Shown in pieces: positions 46,785 to 59,281 of a DNA stretch of 64,000 nucleotides. The stretch comes from Diospyros lotus. Its lineage: Eukaryota > Streptophyta > Magnoliopsida > Ericales > Ebenaceae. Position numbers and translations under genes: made by a program. The number at the start of each line of letters is the position of its first letter. Within the stretch, counting starts at the first letter, position 1. The DNA is taken from NCBI RefSeq assembly GCF_014633365.1, contig NC_068340.1, positions 18,517,879 to 18,581,878 on the forward strand, read 5' to 3'. The notes beneath the pieces are model-generated. The model worked only from the letters and a program-made list of their open reading frames with translations, made no database searches and had not been told where the DNA came from.

Positions 46785-46971
46785 GACGACTCGTAGGCCC
46801 CACGGTTGTAATCATACTCAGTAATGGGGGAACGTGTACATTAAATACGTATGAAACCGAGTGTACCGCGTGGAATAGTATAGCCCAAGCTGATTGGATG
46901 AAAGGATGAAAGGACAACCAGACAGATTACATCAATCAACCGTTGTTAGCTCTCAGTCCGCAGATCGCACT

Positions 46972-46989
46972 GAGAACTAGGGGGGCTAG
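46972..46989 (+). other. Polypurine tract of the Tat-like element
   Basis: GAGAACTAGGGGGGCTAG directly before the 3' LTR. Confidence 0.6.
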
Positions 46990-47577
46990 TGTTATGAGTG
47001 CTTTCCGGATAGAGTTAAGCGGGTTGGACTCGACCCAGAAGGCCGGCCCAATCTCTCGAAGTCCAACGGGCCCAAGGTCGAGATCGTCAGAGTAAGGTCA
47101 CATGTCGCTGAAACCCGAGCTTAGACCGCAAAACCAAGTGAGCTCCTAGCAATGCTTTCAGCTCGCATAACAAAAAGACCGCAAAATAATTAGAAGCGAT
47201 ATCCACCTACCTTATCTGAGGCAAATCAAATCCCTAAAATCAAGACGTTCGTTCTTGATAATTCGAAGATGATAAGGAAATGCCATCCACGGAGCATAAT
47301 CCTTCTACATTTAAAATTCATTCAAATTGTAAACACCCCACTCTATAAAGAGGGGTCAATATCATCACTGTAAAGGGAGACATGCAATACAATACTGTTA
47401 CTCTACTAGAATAACCAAAGAAACAGTCGTGGACTAGGTACCGTTCAAACCGAACCATGTGAAAATCTTATTATGTGCCTTTTATTCTTTGTTTCTTTTT
47501 GTTTTTTCCTTTAGTCTCGTGTTTGTTGCTTCACTGCAGGTTCTCGAACTCTGGTCGACCAATTCTGAACGTCGACA
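46990..47577 (+). repeat. 3' LTR of the Tat-like element
   Basis: 588 bp, TGTTATGAGTGC...ACGTCGACA. Differs from the 5' LTR by many substitutions and short deletions, so the insertion is not recent. Confidence 0.88.
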
Positions 47578-47810
47578 AATATCGAGTTTGATTTGATCAT
47601 TGGAGAACATACTAAGGGATCAAGCCCTCTTTTATAGGTCAAGTAAGTTTATTAACTAACTCGAGTCTAAAGAAAACTACTAGACTCAACTGACTTTGGA
47701 AATTGTTAATGCTTATACAATAATAAATTTATAGTTGTGGTAGAGTATTTGTTTTGATCTTTTAGTCTCTGGGAGACCTATAAAATAGAAACAGTTAGGG
47801 TGGGGGGTGT
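47578..47810. other. Host flank between the Tat-like element and the next LTR
   Basis: No ORF. It appears to continue at 50319 beyond the LTR insertion (GGTGTCTCCCACATATG), which has the style of a Ty3 LTR. Confidence 0.35.
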
Positions 47811-50318
47811 TGTAATGACCCGCTCCCACTTTCAGGCGCCACTAGTGAATAATCACCCCGATTACTCACCCGACAAACCACAACTGAAGGGTTGGACTAT
47901 GTTTCAACAGGAAACACCTTAGGGGGGCTAGGCTTCGTCCTTCCCTTCGCTCCACTTAAAGAATCAGTCCCACACACAAACAAGAAATCACAGCGGACTG
48001 GGACCCGAAACCTGAGTGAGCTTCACATTTTTTCCGCTGGCCTCATAGCAAGCCAAAGGTGACTCGGGCATAAGCTAGCATAACACACACTTCGCTGAGG
48101 ATTGAGGATTTATGGGAACATACCTTGTTGATCTTTACCTGATTTGAACTTCGCTCCACCGACTAGGGCCATATTCATCCAGCCTTCTCGTAATCACTTA
48201 CCACACTATGATGAATTACAACAACTAGAGACATCTAGCACTCAACAACACTTACATTCAATCCCATGAGTATATAAACATACCACCACATGAATACATA
48301 CAAAGATAATATAATTCACATACTCGAGCAACAATGCTAGTCGCCATATCAGCCTCTCGATACCATCCCTGCTTCCATCTGGATATGCTATATCTACAAC
48401 ATGAGGTAAAACCACATGAGTCATAAAGACTCAGTAAGGGTGCAATGCATAAGTAAATGAAGCATGAGAGAGCATGTAATGCAAAATGCAATGCAAATGG
48501 GTAGTCTTCCATGCCCTCATAACCTCCTTAGGTTAAGGCACCGACCAACCCTTCCCACAACACTAGTCCTCCATATGGCCATAGGTACACTAGGACACAT
48601 GTCATGCAAATGTTAACCACTATATGCAACTCATAAAGAAACACTTACAAATGCAAGCAAGACCCCCTGGCACTTGGGTTCATCCCTTACCTGGCTCGAA
48701 GCCTCATCTCTGCCTCTGCAAGAATGCCAGCCCGAACTCCGAGCTCTTTTAGGATTACCGCCTCCCCGGTCGAACCTAGACGCAACCACACAAAACCCAA
48801 CCATCAGACATTAAACCAATGCCTTCATTTTCGCCATACACCGCAAAATCACTTGCTAATAACTACCAACCAACCCCAACCACGGGCATAATCCAACAAA
48901 TTCTTCACATTACATTATTCCACAACATCTCACATAATGCAAATTAATTTGAGAAGAAAATATTAATTACCTTTACTCATTTTGGGAGGAGAAATTTCGA
49001 AAAATGGCTATACCGACGTTGCCTCCCGAGCTGCCACATCTCGTCCAAATTTCCATTTTTGAGCTTCCAGCATGCTCCTCGAGCCCCAAATAAATTTCCA
49101 AATTTTTTCCCAATTTTTTGGAATTTTCTGACTATTTTTCCCTATTTTCTCCCATTTCCATATTTTCTTTTCTTATTTTTCTTTTTCTTTTTCCTTTTAA
49201 TTTCCTTCATCTTCTACCTCCCTTCATCTTCTCCATCGGCGGCCACCTACACCAGCACACCAGCCCACTGCCTCCCAGCTCGACTGACCACCGCCGCTGG
49301 CTCCACCGCCATTGTTAGCTGACACCGCCGACTGTCGTGCCTTCGCCACCATCGGCGCTTCCACCGCGGACTAGCCTCCCGCGAGTAATAGCAGCTGCCA
49401 CGACTGCCATTGTCGCTTCAGCTTTGCCTATGGGACCTCTGTTGGCCAAGACGACCCCTGGTCGTCGCTCACAACCGCCTTTAGCTGCCCTTCAGCCATC
49501 GTCGGCCGCTTCTGCCTTAGCCATGGCCGCTGCTCCAGCTTCCATTGCCAATGCCGCCAGCCGCTGCTCAGCCCTCTGGCTAGCCACGATCGACCCTTTG
49601 TCTCGCCTCCGATCTCTCTGTCTCGATCTCTCGTGATCAGCTTCTTTCCCAGCTCTCTGCTGTCTCATTCTCTCGGCTATTTAGAATTTGAGAGACACAC
49701 TAGGGAAGCTTCCTCACACACACAGACGTGAATATATATATATACATACAATTTACATATTAATCCCCACTATCTTCTCATTAATCCAACTTAAGCACCA
49801 CCTTAATTCCATTTAGGAATTTTAAAAATACACTTGGACCCTCTGAGCAAATAATAAATTTCACCGAGCTACACAAAATCCTTAATTCTCCAAAATTAAT
49901 AATCGACCTTTACTCAAAAAGGTCGATTTTGTCCCCGCGTCTGCACGAGACCTTTATTCCACTTGAAAACACTTTAGGGTTGCCTTACTCGCAAAATTGG
50001 AACACCTTTAGGGTCTTCTCAGCTTTCCAGAGGTCCCTTACTACCATTCGGCACCAACATTCATTCAGGTTTATACAAAATTTATTCCAGAAATTATTCC
50101 CAATCGGACTGCTTCCAGCGTCGTCAGTCTCACCTCGAGACGCTCACAAATCTCATGCCCTCTTCCCTAGACATCCAAGTCCCAAGGCATTCCCTGTCGT
50201 CAATTTGGTAGTTTTTATTAATTAATTTCTTGAAAATGACTTTTTGGCTCCCCGAACCACCCGAGGTCCTTTCGAAATAACTGGAAATCATATCTTTTCA
50301 ATACCATGTAACACGGGA
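47811..50318 (-). mobile_element. Large chromovirus-like (Tekay/Del type) solo LTR, about 2.5 kb
   Basis: Plus left edge TGTAATGACCCGC; right edge in the region CATGTAACACGGGA. Direct flanks GGTGT (47806-47810 and 50319-50323) suggest a target duplication, but the right end then lacks the canonical CA, so the boundary could be 50313. On the minus strand a transcribed-looking leader and a GAGCTCGGAGTTCGGGCTGG segment fit this LTR class. The short ORFs at 49059-49636 are GC-rich low-complexity sequence inside it. Confidence 0.55.
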
Positions 50319-50323
50319 GGTGT

Positions 50324-50843
50324 CTCCCACATATGCCCTTTAATTAGTCTATCTTTCTAAGGAAAAATATTGAAATAGTAGAAGTGTAGTTTGATTAGAG
50401 TTTTGAGCATATCTCAATTGATGAGATTGATATCTATTTATGGAGGGTGAAATTGATAAGTGGAAGAACACCCACATCTCTCAGAATATGAATTTTTAGA
50501 CAAATACACTGAGGGTAAGTTTGACACATTCTCATGACTTCATACTTGAATAGTCTTCTAGAAACCATGCTTAAGGAGCCTGAAGGGGCTCCCAAAAGCG
50601 TCTCTCGTTACTAAGGAAGGCTTCTGGACCGGGTAACTTGAGAAAATCTCTTGAAAGGGTCTCTCAATGACATCAGGAGAGGTTTTTGTGAAAGGAAAAA
50701 GGTCTCTCGATAGTATTAAAAGAGGCTTCTAGGAGAGGTCACTTGGTCTTTTCAAGGGATTCTTCAAGATGAGCTAGATAAAACTTTTAGAAAAACTACA
50801 CTTGGAGACACCCATAAGTGATCTGACCAAAGACCTGAGAGAC
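50324..50843. repeat. Ty3-like LTR remnant, host of the solo LTR at 50844
   Basis: Repeated TCTC...AAGGAGGCTTCT words as in 22200-22880. The sequence resumes at 52652 with AGACCCTTGGAGAG after the insertion. Confidence 0.4.
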
Positions 50844-52646
50844 TGATGTGGGAATTTATTTACACATTTATTGGTCATAATTGAATAGTATTTTTAGTAT
50901 TTTATATGTGTCTTACCTTGAATTGTCTAGTATTTTGAGTTTTCTTTGAATATATTTAATTTTTAGTATTTCTTATTATTTTATAGGAATACTACTTGGT
51001 ATTTGGTTTAAAAAAAATAAAATAAAAAAAAATAAAAAGAAAAAAAATTATAAAGTTAATTTTAAAATTAATATTATAACTTAAATAAAAAAATAAATAT
51101 TATAAATAATAAGTATTATAATATAATTAAAGTTAATATAATTAGTAATATATTAAATATTATATTTAATGTTATATATTATATTACTTATATATATATG
51201 ATATATTATATATTATTCTATTTATGTATATATTATATAAAGTAACGTGGACATGGGTGATGTGTGTGCTTTGTGTGATATATATATATATATATATTAT
51301 ATTAGCTTATGAATAAAAGTGCCGTGAATGTGGAGTGAGTGAGTGCATTTTAAATTATAATATTATAATAATATAAATGGAGATGTGGATTAGGGCTCTG
51401 GGGGGTGTGCGTGGAACTGCTAGATAGATATATAATAAATTGAGATGTGAAGCAGGAAGAGGCTGGGCGGCACACAGAGAATTAGAGAAATTCGGCAAAG
51501 GCGCACAGGAGAAGGATTTTGGAATTGGGCAGCGCCGCACGGACTGGAGGATTGGAGCCTGAAGCCGTGCACAAACTGCAAGGAAATTAAGAAGGAATTG
51601 GAGAAGTTTTTGGGGACTTCAGGAAATCAAGAAATAAAGGCTTGCGGCCCATTGGTGGAGCGACGGACAACAGTTGGAAGCCAGACGCACAAACAAGAAG
51701 GAATTAATAGAGCCTGGTGCAGCGGACAGAGAGAAGGCAGCCACACGGAAAAACAAAGCAACCATGGAAATCATTAACTTTGGAGAAGAATTCTAAATTA
51801 ATTTTCTTGACTGTTAATTCTTTTGTTTTTGAATTAATTCTTGAATTTTAATTATATTTTTTTGGAATTTTATTATGATGATTTCTGTTATCATGGTTGG
51901 CTAAATTTATTGTTAGCTAAGGTAACGAGATAGCCACGAGACAATGTTGTGATTGATATTATTTTTGGTTAATTTGATTGATGTTTATTTCATGTGATTA
52001 TGTGATATCCTTATTATTGTTTTGACAGCCTAATCACCTGTTAAATGATTTTATGAACATAGATGATACGGACCAAGTAATTTTATGTTAAACTTTGCAT
52101 ATCACATAACTTGGATTGAATATTGAAACGGACCAAGTATGAATATTCATCTTTGTGGTAACTTGAATTTGCTTGAATTAGTAATTTGAGTTAGTGAATT
52201 TCAAAGAACTTAATGCGTCGTTAATTAATTGATTTTACATGGACCAAGTGTAGAATTAGTGATTAGCGATAGTTTTGTTATACCTAGACTAAAGGATAAT
52301 AAATAAGTTATGAAATTCCGCTTTCACATGTAAGTAAAATCTATCTAATTAACTTATTTGGTAAGAATTATAATATTCTCGTAGGTGAATCGAATACCTT
52401 AGCTATCCTATCTCTCTGTTTTAACCTGTCTAATTGTTCTTTATTTTGCTATTTCCAATACGTCATATTCTGCTTGCTTTATTTTATCTTTAGTTAATAT
52501 TATCTTTAATTCGATTTTTCTGGATAAAGAATAAGATTGCTCAGTTTCGGTACTTGTTTCGGCAGTCCCCGTGGGAACGATACTTTACTCATTCACTTTA
52601 TTACTTGATCGACTGGTGCACTTGCCATTGCATTTTAGGCACATCA
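50844..52646. mobile_element. Solo LTR, 1803 bp, perfect TSD GAGAC
   Basis: Starts TGATGTGGGAATTTATTTAC and ends TTTTAGGCACATCA, flanked by GAGAC at 50839-50843 and 52647-52651. The end segment CCGTGGGAACGATACTTTAC and GGTGCACTTGCCATTGCA resemble Athila-type Ty3 LTR ends. It includes a very AT-rich stretch with TA runs (51010-51300). Confidence 0.85.
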
Positions 52647-52651
52647 GAGAC

Positions 52652-53399
52652 CCTTGGAGAGTTTGTCGAAGACTGCCTTTTTAGAAAGGTCTTTCAATGA
52701 CCCTTGGGCCTATTCCTTTTGGGATTTTTCACTTGGACTTCCTTCCTTGAGTTTGGGCCCATTGTTCTAGGATATAACAATTGCTCTCTACCTTTTCTTC
52801 TAGGTATCTAGAGGAAAGAGAATTGCGAAGCACTCCCCGAGAGACTACACTCTCCCGAGTTTTCGAGACAACACTTTCTCAAGCCTTTATTTATTCCTTG
52901 AGTCATGGAGCCTTAACTAATTTAGATCGTATCACTCGAATCTTTCGACTTTTCATCTCCCACAGTCTTGTTTGACTCAAATTTTTAGACTTTTCATATC
53001 TCGTGATCCTCACTATAAAAAGGGCCCCTTAGCCAATTCATTTGCACCTTTCAACTTTAGACTTCTCGACTAAACTTCTTGAGAGATCTACTTGTAGCTC
53101 TCTTAGAGAGCCTAAAATTCAGTCACTCGTGAGATGCTCTTGTTACTTTCTTAGAGTCATTCTTTCAAAACTAATAGTCTCCTCAAGTCCTATGATCCGT
53201 TTTCCATAATCTTTCAAGGTATTCACCTAGAAACCTCTCCTAAAGACTTTGTTCCTTATGGCTAGAACTAAGAACTTTGAAAGGGTGTCCTCTCCTCAAA
53301 GAACTATGATCTTTTGAAAGAGAAGCTCCAAACTCAATGAAAGAGACGTAGAGAGAATCACGGATTCATTTCCCTTTCCCCCTAGTTTTAATGTAAGAG
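52652..53399 (+). repeat. Ty3-like LTR remnant with TATA-like box
   Basis: Continuation of 50324-50843. CACTATAAAAAGGGCCCC at 53011-53028 looks like an LTR promoter. No ORF. Confidence 0.4.
53014..53021 (+). promoter_or_regulatory. TATA-like box in LTR remnant
   Basis: TATAAAAA within CACTATAAAAAGGGCC. Confidence 0.4.
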
Positions 53400-53795
53400 T
53401 GCTTAACCAAGAGGAGACCCGCGCTGCTAAAGTCACTAGGAACTACATTGGGATCCACTAGGCATCTTTTACCTCTGGCCTTTATTTCCCTCTTCCTGAG
53501 TTTGGTTTTCAATTTTGAGAGCAAACTACATCGTTCTTTCCCAACTTCACCCTAATAGTTGGACACAATTGATAGTTTCATAAGTTTATGCCATTAGAGG
53601 GATACAGTTCCATCAATTATATTATTCAACTACTTTTATCCCCTGAGAAGAGTGGATCAACGAGCCAATTTTTTCACCCTTCAAAAGGTGGCTAGACTTG
53701 ACAAGTTATTTTTCTACTTACCAAACAAAGTTGACAACTTCGAGTCTAGGTGGTTTGTGGTTGATCCCCTACCAAGCTAGAATGCCCCACATTAA
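53400..53795 (+). pseudogene. Decayed plant retroelement ORF (gag-like/transposon-associated)
   Basis: Broken frames contain LYFPLPEFGF and, in another frame, FVYAIRGIQFHQ-like and FSPFKRWLDL segments, in the style of plant retroelement ORFs of the 'putative plant transposon' group. Several stops and frameshifts. The frame appears to continue after the solo LTR at 55343. Confidence 0.4.
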
Positions 53796-55337
53796 TGTTA
53801 GTGTATGCCTTATGAGCCAAGTGTGGTGAGCTCATAAATGATACACTAAGATGTAAGTCGGTGTAGGTTTCACAAACCAAGTATGGTGGTTTGGTGAAAG
53901 ATACACAATAATTATTGCAAGATAAAATAAAATAGGGCCTATTCATAATTTGTACTTAATTGTATATAAATGCATAAGGATGAAGTCCCAAGGACTAACC
54001 TGTGTGGAGAGTGGTTAAAGTTTGACTTTAACTGTAAGAGCACTCAACACATACGCCAAAAGGTTAGTACCTTAAAATATAGTCATTGGTCAAGGTTTCA
54101 TTGAGAAGGGATATCAATTATGCATGCGAGACTGGTATACATGTTGCCTCTGTCTTAAGGAATACAACAACCAATCTTACAAGGTTGTTGGTGTGGCATC
54201 CAAGGCAAGTTATGGGTGCTTGTTGGAGAATAAGTTCATTAGACACAATTCGACATGGGATTCCATAAGGTTTACAAGTGTTTATGGAAACCTTGGTGGT
54301 GGTTGTGTAAAGTCATCCTTTGACTTGTGGTCACTATAGTATCTTATGTGCGGATTTACATACTTTGACTTCGTTATGAAAGCATCCGATAAAGGATGTG
54401 ATCTCGGCGGTGATTGGGTATGTCATAAAGTATGTGAAGGTTGTGAATGATCCAGAGAGGATTCATTGACCCTTGATGGGAGAATGTCTCTTCGGCCTCT
54501 TTAATAAAAAGGTAACTGTTAAATCTGTGCACAATGCAAATTTGATTTGAGTTTGGATCTTAAATCAAATACTCTTAAAGTTATCATTTTGATATATCAA
54601 AGATAACAAAACCAAACTTAGAAGAAGTGACACTTAATCCAATCCTTTATTTGGTTGATACACTTTAAACCGATGAAGGGATAACATTACACATACACGG
54701 TTGTAGCCTCCACTGAAAGGTTAGTGATCGCTATTGATCTTTTTACTAATTAGGGGGCTTGATGGATTGCTAGATCCCGCTCAAGGTCTATGGTTCTTTT
54801 AGGGAAAAGAATAATTACCAACATATGTAGAAGCCTAATAGGTCACATGCAATAGGAAAACATGATGAGGTAATTATGGGCTCGATAAGTTTTATGAGTA
54901 AACCTAAGTGTAAGAGTTGGAATTTTCCAAATATTAATGAGATTAGTATTAAATAAATTAATGTAAATAATGATCCTAATAATATGGGATTAAGTTACTT
55001 AATATCCTTGCTAAAGATGTAAACCCTAATTTGGATATGGATCTTCATTGGGCTTCAGGGTTTAGTGACTTTTTAGTTTAAATTATTAATTGATCTTATT
55101 TACCACTTACCTAGGGAAGCTGCTCCCGTTTTAGTTCAAAGTGTTGTTCGAGTGGATTATACATTAGAGCTTGGGCGTTTGTGCAGCTAAAGGTGATCAT
55201 TCTTTTCAGTGACTTGCACTACAAAAAGGTAATATCTTATCTTTTTCTATGATCTATTCCCTAGGAGCCAGTCTTCTAAGGGAATCCGTGAATAAAATTT
55301 TTAAATATCGTTGAGCTTGTCTACACGAATTCTTTCA
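53796..55337 (+). mobile_element. Solo Copia-like LTR, 1542 bp, perfect TSD ATTAA
   Basis: Starts TGTTAGTGTATGCCTTATGA and ends CGAATTCTTTCA, flanked by ATTAA (53791-53795 and 55338-55342). Removing it restores a continuous reading stretch in the host relic (ARMPHINGVGIMKERS). Related in style to the LTR at 56320. Confidence 0.8.
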
Positions 55338-55342
55338 ATTAA

Positions 55343-56319
55343 TGGTGTTGGGATAATGAAAGAGAGGTCTTAGTGAAGAGGCTCCCTGAACCTAAGTAGG
55401 TTCTGGTCATGTACGTCCAGCATATACAGGGGTTGATGTTTCAAGGACCATGCCACTTGCATAATATATTGACTCCTGGGAGCATCTCAATTGTGAGATG
55501 AGGCATACTTCTCGAGGATGCGCCACGACCATCCTATTCCCCACATGTGCAAAGGACAACCCCACTTGTTGACATCACTCTTGCCAAAGGGATGGTAAGA
55601 GACTAGGATGACCTCACTAAGGATTCCACCAAAGCCTTCTCTTCACACACCTCCACAACCTTGCATGACCAATCATCTCTTGAGGGTATTTTCCTTCTCT
55701 TATCATCGTTTCTTGCATTTAGAAAAGTTTTCCATGTCAAAATGAGTTCTAATTACTGAATTTTCTTTTCATTGTTTCCCTTGCATCTATTAATATTATG
55801 TGGGCAACTAATCGAAGGAGACATGTGAGCACGGAGCACCTCTATGCTAGCAAATTTCTCTGTCTTCATCAAGGAGAGGCCGATACTTCCATCGTTAGCT
55901 ACTAATTAAAGTGACCACACTCGTCTCCCCTCGCGGGGCCAAGGCTCTTGGTCAAAATCCTCCACAAATGCCCTTTTCCAAGGAAGCTCCTATTCCGTCT
56001 TCCCAAGCTATAGGGGCTAAGAGCTTCCATTGTGCTCCCAGTCCCCTACGCCATGAGGATGAAAAGGCCACGTCACACTTTGACCTTAATGAGCATCATC
56101 GTAGGCATTAAGCTAAGTGCAACAAGCCTTTCATCATTTTTCACAAAGATAAGCGAACCTTAGTGACAAAGACACACTTACGAGCTCCTCTTATCTTGCT
56201 GGAGATGTAGGAACCCAACAACTGCTCGATAATGCTTCCTAGTGGACATAGAGTATGGGGAGATCACTTTTAGGTTTATCCTAGGGTGATCAACTCTGAC
56301 TTTGTGGCTAGATCGGGAG
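55343..56319 (+). pseudogene. Continuation of the decayed retroelement ORF
   Basis: Multiple broken frames; a 66-codon frame at 55911-56111 is Pro/Ser-rich. Ends at the Copia LTR start at 56320. No recognised domain. Confidence 0.3.
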
Positions 56320-57786
56320 TGTTGGATATGAGCCCTTAAGACCAGTTCTTAGTGACACAAAGGGACTTGATTTTGTAATTCTTTAATTATCAATAAAAGG
56401 CAAGTTTATGTTTTAATTTAAATTGCAATATAATTTAAATTAAAAGATATATCTATTAGTATAACAAGGAGTGGATACCACTCTTAAGAGTTAAGAATAT
56501 GAGTGACAATTAATCCACGATTCGTTATGCTATAAACATGTTCCTAACCAGAGAGTTTCTAATATGGATAATAGCAACTTGTAAAGGCTAGCACATCGTT
56601 TTCCTCCTTGTTTAGTATGAGATGTTGAAGATAAAGATTGGTGAGTCTCATGTCATTCTATATGAGATATGTAAAGAAGATGAGTAGGTGCTCGTTGCAT
56701 GAACGGATTCACTGAATGGGACTATTAAAATCGAATCACAAGGGTCCTTACTCACAGGTCAATGATTCAATGTTAGTTGTGTATGTGCAATTAATCCTTA
56801 GACTTAAGATGACATAGATGTCTGTGTATTGGTGGATTAGGAAATCAATGATGCTATATAATTGTTCTAATTAGAACAATTACAAGTATCTATGCGCTTA
56901 ATCTAGTGGGGCATGAGGTATGTGTGCATAGACATGGAATTTGTCACCTTAGGGTATGTGAGGAGGATATCATATGCGATCCGATAATCACTTGATGATA
57001 AATCCTTGGCCGAGGTATTATGACGATAGAAAATGTATTCCATAAGTTGTGTCATATAAGTCCAGAAGGATTTTGGATTTGGTTATATGACAAAATTGAG
57101 TGATTTGACTTGCTATCCATGATCTCATTTATTGTTGCGATATAGGATGGTAGAAGGACCGTATTGCACGGAGTTGTAGCAGAAATGCTCACTATACCCA
57201 CTTCACATTAAATTAAGTAATCAGGATATATTGCTAGATGTCACTCATGATTTACGAAAAATTAATATGAGAATATTCTCGTTGCCAATTTAATTATGAA
57301 CTTAGAAAGTTCCACCCAAAAGAAATCACTTTATAAGAGGAGAAGGAAAAATTATTCTCGTTGCTAATCTAATTTTGGAACATTTATTTTATAAGAAATA
57401 AGAATAATAAAGTAATTTTATTATGGATAAAATTACTAATATTATTCAAAGTTGGATTGGGATTTAATGCTAGCACATTAAATCCTAAATCAAACTCGCC
57501 CTAGGGTTTTGTGTGAGTTCTTTATAAATAACACATAACCCTAAATACTAATCTAATAGAAACTTTTGAGAAATGTTTATTTTTTTTTCCACTCTTATTC
57601 CTTCATGGATCTCTCTTAGATCAAGGCAATTTCAAGTGGAGGATTATATGTCTAGTGATGCTACAATCAGATTGCGACAAAAAGGTATTTATTTGTTTTC
57701 TTCCTCATTAAGTAAATTGTAAAATCAGAAAAACATCATACCTAGAATTAATTTTTTCAATGCGTATGATCCGATCTAACCCAACG
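56320..57786 (+). mobile_element. Copia 5' LTR, about 1.47 kb
   Basis: Starts TGTTGGATATGAGCCC, ends TAACCCAACG (probably a mutated CA), and is followed by a primer-site-like TGGTATCATAGCT at 57788-57800. It contains TCAATAAAAGGCAAG near 56390. Its interior continues rightward to the gag at 60008; no 3' LTR is found, so the element is truncated. Confidence 0.7.
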
Positions 57787-57787
57787 G

Positions 57788-57800
57788 TGGTATCATAGCT
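57788..57800 (+). other. Primer binding site, mutated tRNA-iMet type
   Basis: TGGTATCATAGCT, two bases after the LTR, differing from the usual TGGTATCAGAGCC. Confidence 0.7.
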
Positions 57801-58644
57801 ATCATTTTTATGTTTTACAATTTGCAATTATGTGATTCTTGAATGATTTTATTATTTTTGAAAAACACAGAGTGTGACAGATGAGATCTGATGCGCAGAC
57901 ACATTGGGCGATGTCACCGCATGTAGTGACGCACGCTGGGCGGTGCCATCGTGGTCAGGCGTTCTGGGAGGCACTTCTGCATGCAAACATGTGTTGTTGT
58001 GTGGGACCGCACGAAAGACTTGCCACATAGCACAACCATACCCCCCTACGCCTAGGGCAGTCTTGGATTTCCCTGTGCACCTTATCACAGGGTTGTGGGC
58101 ACTTTGGACTTGCGCTGCAAGGTGACACGTAGCACCTACCTGGCCTATGTTGGGCATGGAAACGCGTTTCTTGGAGTTTAAAGGAATGGCAGTTTTCAAA
58201 AACTTAGTGTAAGTTGTTATGCCTATGTCCAAGAATCATATAATTGTGTTTATATGCTTTTAATTGTTATTAGTATGTTATGGATGTCTTGTCAGATATT
58301 GGTTTTGATCATAGACTTGGGACATTACATGGATGATATATGTGTTATGAATGTGGATGTGATGGTTATTTTTTTTAATGGCATGTTTGCTGAATTTCGT
58401 CGTTTTTGATGGTTGTAATAAATTTTGCTTTATTTAGATTTTGTTGTAAAAGTAGTTTATAGTGAATGTGAAGCAAGAAATTCAATTTGATCAAGGCATT
58501 ACTTGGAGTTTATGTGCGGATGGAGAAACGATCAAGAAAGGAAGGCCCAATGTAAAGGGTTATGCTTATAAAAGTTATAGGCGTTTCTCTTTGCGCACCC
58601 ACGAAAGCACTGCTCAATTCTAGTGGCTGGAATTAGGCCTAGTA
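57801..58644 (+). other. Leader of the Copia element, part 1
   Basis: Includes a GC-rich stretch (57890-58140) with repeated GCGATGTCACCGC-like words and no supported ORF. Interrupted by Cassandra copy 4 at 58645 and resuming at 59282. Confidence 0.4.
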
Positions 58645-59281
58645 TGTAACATCCCATATCGAGCGATAGGAAGGACCAAAACAACTCACCCTGATGGGCC
58701 TACGCAAATTTCCTAGGGGGTCACCCATCCTTGAGCTTTCCTAGTTCAAGCACGCTTAATCCCGGAGTTCCTTGCCTATATTCAGCCCAAAAGGTATCCA
58801 GGTGGTGTTGTTTCATTTTTTACACTATCCTCGATATATATTAACCTCTCTGGGCTCTCGGGGTATTACATTCTCCCCCTTGAGCACATGACGTTCTCGT
58901 CATGCGACCTTACAATTGGTCCCAAACCTTCTCCCCTTTGGAGGCTGCCATCCTAAAAGCATGCTAGGAGTCGCTCCTTGACCATGCCTCATGCCCCGAC
59001 GCCACTCCTCGCCCTCATCGGACCGCCTTCTCCAAGGGTCAGATTTGATACCACCTGTAACATCCCACATCGAGTGATGGGAAGGAGATGAACAACTTAC
59101 CCTGATGGGCCTATGCGAATTTCCCAGGAGGTCACCCATCCTTGAGCTTCCCTAGCTCAAGCGCACTTAACCCCAGAGTTCCTTTCCTACATTCAGCTCA
59201 AAATGTATGCAGCTGGTGTTGTTTCCTTTCTTACACTATCCTCGATATATACTAATATCTTTGGGCTCTCAGGGTATTACA
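58645..59281 (-). mobile_element. Cassandra TRIM element, copy 4, complete, TSD TAGTA
   Basis: 637 bp: LTRs 58645-58870 and 59056-59281, both 226 bp, starting TGTAACATCCCA and ending GGTATTACA. Perfect duplication TAGTA (58640-58644, 59282-59286). The primer site region (59044-59055) is mutated (minus TGGTATCAAATCT). 5S-like segments (minus TTAAGCGTGCTTGA, GGATGGGTGACCCCC) are well kept in both LTRs. Confidence 0.93.

Larger units (their letters stand above)
41003..47577 (+). mobile_element. Tat-like Ty3 retrotransposon, internally deleted, with both LTRs
   Basis: LTRs 41003-41611 and 46990-47577 share termini TGTTATG and GTCGACA or ATCGACA. The flanks GATAT and AATAT (40998-41002, 47578-47582) match at four of five bases. 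The primer site TGGCGCTAGAAGGAGGGC (41615-41632) and the purine tract AACTAGGGGGGCTAG (up to 46989) are in place. The interior is gag, then directly the integrase C-terminus, a long 3' region with tandem repeats, and an antisense ORF. Protease, RT, RNase H and most of integrase are absent, so the copy is non-autonomous. A 1.5-kb solo LTR (42013-43527) is nested in the gag region. Confidence 0.85.

Noticed and set aside
49059..49636. Proline/alanine-rich ORFs (87, 66 and 99 codons)
   Set aside because: Overlapping frames in GC-rich low-complexity LTR sequence, no conserved domain.
57852..58232. 126-codon minus-strand ORF
   Set aside because: In the GC-rich leader of a Copia element; no domain and no splice or promoter support.
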